Shown piece after piece: positions 6,866-10,576 of a DNA stretch of 10,576 nucleotides. Source of the stretch: Candidatus Nomurabacteria bacterium (GTDB lineage: Bacteria > Patescibacteriota > Minisyncoccia > Phycocordibacterales > SBAW01). Under the pieces are notes generated by a model. It made no database searches and was not told the DNA's origin. It saw only the letters and a program-made list of their open reading frames with translations. Where the stretch lies: contig CALREG010000022.1 in assembly GCA_943355135.1 (NCBI GenBank), positions 1 to 10,576 on the forward strand, written 5' to 3'. Each line of letters starts with the position of its first letter. Positions within the stretch are counted from its first letter, which is position 1. Made by a program: the position numbers and the translations under genes.

Positions 6866-8794
6866 TTACTGTTTCGGCTGGACAATGTCCATACCGTTTG
6901 AAAATCCTGCCTCAGAAAGACTGGTGGTCGGACCTTCTGCCGAAGCCGACACCTGCGCCTGTACAAAACGGTCGGTGCCCGAGAGCGCGGCGGTACCGGT
7001 GAGCATCGGCGTAGTCCCTACCTGAGAAGAGCTCGGGCTGAAGCTCAACTGGAAGCTCCCCGTACGAGCGGCAGAACTGTAGCCCACACCAGCCTTAAGG
7101 TCGCCGATGTCCCAACGCACGGTGCGACTGCCGGCATCATAAGATATTCCGCTCCCCGCTTGGGCAGCAAGGAAGGTAACGTAGGTCGGCAGTACGGCGG
7201 ACACCGCAGTATTTGCAACTGCGTTAGAAGAATTTTTTGCAGTCCACTGGATGGTGTAGTTGGTCGCAGAGCCGACACGCGGCGGCATCACTCCAGTATT
7301 AGTAAACGGACCAGTAAAATGCAGCGCTTGTGCAAGCAGAAGCACTGCCGAGGCGAGTACCACCTGGGTCGAAGCCGCCGAAGTTACTTGATCAGGCACA
7401 TTGCCTTGCCCTGCGCGCACCGCGCTCACCGTCAGAGAGAGATCTACTGCTGGGTTGGTGTATACAATGCCCCCCGCCCCCGGTAATAGCGTGCCAAATA
7501 CAAATTGCAATGTGCCTCCGCCGCCTGGCGCCACCGAAGCCAAACTAGGATCCTGTGCAGAAGTCCACGTAATACTGTTGTCGTTGGACTGATAGAAGCC
7601 GCCGCCCGATTGTACTGAAGTCCGGTCAAACACCGGCCCTTTGAAAGTAAGCTTAATCTGCACGTCGCTCACCGACTCGGAAAGATTATTCTGCCAAGTC
7701 ACGACACCTTGCAGACTTTTACCGGCAGTGGCGGATATTTTTGTTCCTGTCTTACCCTCGACCGCAATGCCGGCGGTAATAAAAGGTCGTTGCACAGTGA
7801 GTGTCGCCGGCACCGAAAGAAACGGCACCTGAATTTTACCGGCAGTCAGGTCTTTATTAGTTCCGGCAAGGAACCTAAATACGCGCTCGTCTCCATCCTG
7901 CCCATCTATGGAGCCCACAATAGTGATGACTTGCGTGGTACCTGGCGCCATAGTGCCGAGCCTCCACAAGGTAGAACCTGAATCAGTTTTTGGAGACGCT
8001 GACTGCACACTGTAGCCGAAGGGGTATTGTGCCTGCACCAACACATCCTGCACCGGCTCCTGTGCGTTGCTTTGCACCGTAACGGTCACTGTAAACGGCT
8101 GTCCTGCAATAGCCTCGGTGGGTGCCCCAACACGTACCGACACCGGCGAAGAGCCTATGGTGATAGGCGCGCTCCCCTCTTTAGTAAAGACCGCGTTGCT
8201 GGCTTGCACGCTGTAATCAAGCGCCGCCTTTATCATCTGCGCTTCGCCCTCGCTGCCATAAAAAATTGCGCTGGCAGTAATCTTGACCTGTCGCCCCGAT
8301 GGAATCGTGCCGACGGATATCCGCTCATGCGCAAGCGTTTTAGTCGGATTCTTCGGATCGCGGGTGCCTGCAGGATAGTCGATGATCAAATCGGCAAGTT
8401 GTAGCTCAACTGTGTTGCGGTTGGTAATGATAAATTGCAAGTTGGCTATAGTACCGCCATCCACTAGAGCAGGAGCCACCACCTCCAAGTCTATATTTTC
8501 GGGAGAAATGTAGTTGTTGCCGCTCAAAAAGAATATGGCCGCGGCACTTATAGCAACAACGAAAAATATTGCCGACCCTATAAAAAACTTGGTTGCAAGC
8601 CCCATACCCGAACGCGACACAGGAGGAGGAACTATCAAGCGCGGGTCGTTTGGCTTGCGCTCACCCTCCCACGCAACCGGAGCGTGAGCCTCACTGGGGC
8701 TCAGTGGCGCCCGCACATCCTCCATTCCGCCTTGATGTTTGCGGGAGTACAGCGAATCCTTGAGATGATCTACACCCCTTTCGTCATGCGACAT
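6866..8794 (-). CDS. Membrane-anchored extracytoplasmic protein with DUF11/Ig-like repeats, function unknown
   Basis: The 642-aa protein has a hydrophilic, probably cytoplasmic N-terminus (1-66, Pro-rich near the membrane) and one membrane segment at about 69-90 (FFIGSAIFFVVAISAAAIFF). About 550 residues of beta-rich, Ser/Thr/Ala/Gly-rich sequence follow and are presumably outside the cell. At least three or four Ig-like modules can be sensed: about 100-212, 213-335 (FTVTVTVQSNAQEPVQDVLV, WRLGTMAPGTTQVITI), 336-480, and 505-618. The last shows the typical DUF11 pattern (VLPTYVTFLAAQAG, then VRWDIGDLKAG). There are no cysteines. I start at ATG 8794, which matches the TATACT-N6-ATG context; the frame is open up to 9007 but that part lies inside recO and looks non-coding. 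A cell-surface or envelope role is inference only. Confidence 0.82.
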   Translation of the reverse strand: MSHDERGVDHLKDSLYSRKHQGGMEDVRAPLSPSEAHAPVAWEGERKPNDPRLIVPPPVSRSGMGLATKFFIGSAIFFVVAISAAAIFFLSGNNYISPENIDLEVVAPALVDGGTIANLQFIITNRNTVELQLADLIIDYPAGTRDPKNPTKTLAHERISVGTIPSGRQVKITASAIFYGSEGEAQMIKAALDYSVQASNAVFTKEGSAPITIGSSPVSVRVGAPTEAIAGQPFTVTVTVQSNAQEPVQDVLVQAQYPFGYSVQSASPKTDSGSTLWRLGTMAPGTTQVITIVGSIDGQDGDERVFRFLAGTNKDLTAGKIQVPFLSVPATLTVQRPFITAGIAVEGKTGTKISATAGKSLQGVVTWQNNLSESVSDVQIKLTFKGPVFDRTSVQSGGGFYQSNDNSITWTSAQDPSLASVAPGGGGTLQFVFGTLLPGAGGIVYTNPAVDLSLTVSAVRAGQGNVPDQVTSAASTQVVLASAVLLLAQALHFTGPFTNTGVMPPRVGSATNYTIQWTAKNSSNAVANTAVSAVLPTYVTFLAAQAGSGISYDAGSRTVRWDIGDLKAGVGYSSAARTGSFQLSFSPSSSQVGTTPMLTGTAALSGTDRFVQAQVSASAEGPTTSLSEAGFSNGMDIVQPKQ

Positions 8795-8810
8795 CCCTAT
8801 AGTATACCTT
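8795..8810 (-). promoter_or_regulatory. Possible leaderless promoter of the DUF11-like gene
   Basis: The minus strand reads AAGGTATACTATAGGG directly before the ATG. TATACT (8801-8806) ends 6 nt from the start codon, the same spacing as at ssb and the permease gene. It lies in the 38-nt gap after recO. No clear -35 is visible; an inverted repeat occupies the spacer region just upstream. Confidence 0.45.
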
Positions 8811-8828
8811 CCCGACAAAAAATCGGGA
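8810..8828 (-). repeat. Inverted repeat between recO and the DUF11-like gene
   Basis: TCCCGA and TCGGGA arms (6 bp each) surround a 7-nt A/T-rich loop, starting 3 nt upstream of the TATACT box and ending 4 nt before the recO stop. It could be an operator over the promoter spacer or a hairpin at the end of recO mRNA. It is not a standard terminator, because the T residues are in the loop and not after the stem. Confidence 0.45.
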
Positions 8829-8832
8829 CAGG

Positions 8833-9408
8833 CTAAAGCCCTGTGGCTTGTAGAGAGTCGTTTATGAGCCTTATGAGCAATTTGCGGGAGCCCGCGGCCT
8901 GTAAGGCGAGCTCTGGGGAAAAGCGGTCGCTTTCTACAAATGGTGCGAGTGCTGGAAGCTCGGGTAAGTAGCCTAGGTGCGCCAAAATACGCAGAACCAG
9001 TACACACTCGACGCTGTCGGCGTTCTCCTCAGTATGTGCCAGTGTCTCAAACCCGCCATGCACCGTTTTATACAGCTCAGGCGTGTGCTCTGCACCGAGC
9101 ACCAAGCGCATGAGTAATTTTGACACTTGTCCCAGACGTTTGCGTTGCGACGGTGTAGAACCCAAAAGATCACGCGACACTTCATCAACACCTGTAAGCC
9201 GCCACTCGGCCTTGCCGCGCACAAACGTGTAGCGTCCGCGGGAAAGTGTTTCTAATCCGTAGCGCAATTTGGACGCCTCGCGCCGCGAGCTGGTCGCTTT
9301 GGCACGCACGAGCCCAAGCTCGCTCGTCATAATATAGACAAGGGTGTTCGCCTCTCCCACCCCTTTTTTGCCGAGCACTATGCCTTCGGTAATATATTTT
9401 TCGTGCAT
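8833..9408 (-). CDS. recO: DNA repair protein RecO
   Basis: RecO acts in the RecF(O)R pathway, displacing SSB and loading RecA at gaps, and can anneal complementary strands. The 191-aa product has the family's N-terminal OB fold (about 1-78, opening with YITEGIVLGKKGVGEANTLVYIMTSELGLVRAKA). A helical domain follows, with the conserved VLRILAHLGYLPEL (137-150). It is shorter than the usual 230-250 aa and lacks the four-cysteine zinc finger seen in many RecO proteins; only one Cys is present. The ATG overlaps the ileS stop by one base (TAATG), suggesting translational coupling. The stop is TAG. The ssb gene in the same array encodes its known partner. Confidence 0.92.
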   Translation of the reverse strand: MHEKYITEGIVLGKKGVGEANTLVYIMTSELGLVRAKATSSRREASKLRYGLETLSRGRYTFVRGKAEWRLTGVDEVSRDLLGSTPSQRKRLGQVSKLLMRLVLGAEHTPELYKTVHGGFETLAHTEENADSVECVLVLRILAHLGYLPELPALAPFVESDRFSPELALQAAGSRKLLIRLINDSLQATGL

Positions 9409-10576
9409 TAGAGTCTTTCAAACACAGTCTCTTCTCCAGTTTTGGCTTCAAGATTAAGCAATCCCGTCGCTTCCATCAGCGCCTCGCGGTGCTTGCGGAT
9501 AAAATCCGCATCGCTGGTCGTAATCAACAACCCTGGTCGGTCGGACATAGAAAGGTTTTGCTCTTTGCGCCAACCTTGTATAGCACGCACCCACTCTCTA
9601 CATAGACCTTCTTCTTTTAATTCTGTCGTGAGTTCCGTATCAAGCACCACCTCTTCGTGCTGAGTAGTATCTTCTACTACGACTTTGACGTTCAACTCGT
9701 CGGCAATGATAGCGCGCAGTGATTCATCGCTGGGAAGTTTTTTTGCACTGAGCTTCGCGAGCGGTTGGCGGATTTTAATGCCGGCGCGTTCGCGCGCCTC
9801 AAGACCTTGGCTGGAGACCAAACGTATTGCTGCCATGTCAGCGAGGAGCACTTCATCTACCACAAGTGCCGTAGGCCATTGTGTAAGGTGCACTGATTCT
9901 GGCTCGCCTTCGCCACAAACACGACGGTACAGATCCTCGGCAAAAAACGGCATTACCGGCGCCATCACGCGCGCGAGCATACCGAACACAAACCGCAGTG
10001 TTGCGAGCGCTTGCTCTTTGTCCCCGCCATCTTCTTTAAAGCGGTCGCGCGAGCGGCGCAAGTACCACGTAGAGAGGTCGTCTATAAAACCCGCGAGTGG
10101 TCGCGTCGCACTATCAAGCTCGTATTTTTCAAACCCTGCAGTAGTGTCACGCACCAGCTCACCCAAACGCGAGAGTACCCACCGGTCGAGAATGTGTTTA
10201 GGCGCGGTAAAAGTTTCGGAAAAGGGAGTTGGGGTCGTGTTCATCTCTCCCTTTTCCGGAAGCTTTTGCTGCGCCTCTGCATACAAATCATAAAAGCTGC
10301 GTACATTATCAAGACGCATCAGAAGTTTTTTAGACACCTCGTCAACCCCCTGCTCTTTAAAGCGCAGGTCTTCTGCCTGTACTACCGACGACGACAGCAG
10401 GTAGTAGCGCAGTGCATCTGCGCCGTACTTCTCTACCACCTCCATCGGGTCAGGATAGTTGCGCAAGCGCTTGCTCATCTTTTGTCCGTCACTTGCCAAG
10501 ATAAGCCCATTTACAATCACATTCTTGTACGGCGACTTCCCAAAGAGCGCGGTGCCCAAAACAATCAGCGAGTAGA
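9408..10576 (-). CDS. ileS: Isoleucyl-tRNA synthetase, C-terminal part (N-terminus beyond the window)
   Basis: This class I synthetase charges tRNA-Ile. Some 388 C-terminal residues are visible; the frame runs off the right edge (YSLIVLGTALFGKSPYKNV), so the TTG at 10559 is not a start. The catalytic signature is KMSKR at visible residues 32-36 in DGQKMSKRLRNYPDP. This is the form typical of the eukaryote-like type 2 IleRS, as opposed to KMSKSLGN of E. coli-type enzymes. Next come YYLLSSSVVQAEDLRF, a linker (about 100-125), and the anticodon domain with LDRWVLSRL (129-137) and STWYLRRSRDRF (168-179), then RERAGIKIRQPL (261-272). The HIGH motif and editing domain are outside the window. No C-terminal zinc-binding cysteine cluster is visible. 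The linker is encoded by a striking inverted repeat. It is first in the visible array and overlaps recO by 1 nt. Confidence 0.96.
   Translation of the reverse strand, partial: YSLIVLGTALFGKSPYKNVIVNGLILASDGQKMSKRLRNYPDPMEVVEKYGADALRYYLLSSSVVQAEDLRFKEQGVDEVSKKLLMRLDNVRSFYDLYAEAQQKLPEKGEMNTTPTPFSETFTAPKHILDRWVLSRLGELVRDTTAGFEKYELDSATRPLAGFIDDLSTWYLRRSRDRFKEDGGDKEQALATLRFVFGMLARVMAPVMPFFAEDLYRRVCGEGEPESVHLTQWPTALVVDEVLLADMAAIRLVSSQGLEARERAGIKIRQPLAKLSAKKLPSDESLRAIIADELNVKVVVEDTTQHEEVVLDTELTTELKEEGLCREWVRAIQGWRKEQNLSMSDRPGLLITTSDADFIRKHREALMEATGLLNLEAKTGEETVFERL
10215..10260 (-). repeat. In-frame inverted repeat within ileS
   Basis: CGGAAAAGGGAG (10217-10228) and CTCCCTTTTCCG (10247-10258) are perfect 12-bp complements around an 18-nt loop. 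Two more positions extend the arms to 13 of 14 matching. It encodes about PEKGEMNTTPTPFSE, in the variable linker between the KMSKR region and LDRWVLSRL, and keeps the frame open. Confidence 0.75.

Noticed and set aside
8795..9007. 71-residue N-terminal extension of the DUF11-like protein
   Set aside because: It overlaps recO in another frame, is rich in Arg, Cys and Thr, and the ATG at 8794 has the shared upstream motif.
525..10237. GGAGTTGGGGTCG found at 525-537 and 10225-10237
   Set aside because: Exact 13-mer pairs are expected about once by chance in a window this size. Only its location next to two hairpins is curious, so it is noted under the ileS palindrome and not claimed as a repeat family.
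1..10576. CRISPR array, tRNA, rRNA, insertion sequence or phage genes
   Set aside because: I looked for direct repeats with spacers, cloverleaf-like hairpins and transposase or integrase motifs and saw none; nearly all DNA is accounted for by housekeeping genes.

Overview
The window looks like a chromosomal segment of a Patescibacteria (CPR) genome, most likely the Parcubacteria branch. This is inferred from protein style rather than a database match. Ribosomal protein S18 is short (65 aa). S6 carries low-complexity extensions at both ends. EF-P has a KQQRKP tip in place of the usual PGKG loop. The isoleucyl-tRNA synthetase is of the eukaryote-like KMSKR type. MetRS has HIGF, and compact housekeeping genes are packed almost end to end with very few Shine-Dalgarno sequences. 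Base composition is roughly balanced. All twelve readable stop codons are TAA (8) or TAG (4), never TGA.

Layout. At the left edge, the 3' part of efp runs on the plus strand and ends at 500. A 92-nt convergent intergenic region (501-592) holds terminator-like hairpins for both directions. Everything to the right is on the minus strand, so in transcription order (right to left) it reads: ileS (3' part, cut by the window edge), recO, a 642-aa membrane-anchored protein with Ig/DUF11-like repeats, glyS, an AI-2E/PerM-type membrane permease, metG, tatD, a small membrane protein gene that appears broken by a frameshift, then the classical rpsF-ssb-rpsR trio. Junctions are 1-nt TAATG overlaps (ileS/recO, metG/tatD) or gaps of about 7-55 nt. 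No gene-free stretch exceeds 300 nt, and I see no tRNA, rRNA, CRISPR array, insertion sequence or prophage.

Function. The genes mainly serve translation: three aminoacyl-tRNA synthetases, two small-subunit proteins and EF-P. Two serve DNA repair or replication (RecO, SSB), and TatD is a metal-dependent nuclease family member. Two envelope proteins (the permease and the DUF11-like protein) are embedded in this housekeeping array.

Most notable signals. (1) A TATA(C/G)T hexamer lies exactly 6 nt before the start codons of ssb, the DUF11-like gene and the permease, with a related extended -10 seven nt before rpsF. This pattern fits internal promoters giving leaderless mRNAs. (2) There is an apparent -1 frameshift in the small gene between tatD and rpsF. 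(3) A 12-bp perfect inverted repeat lies in frame inside ileS. (4) TGA is never used as a stop. I found no convincing new multi-gene system; this is mostly an ordinary core region with some regulatory and sequence oddities.
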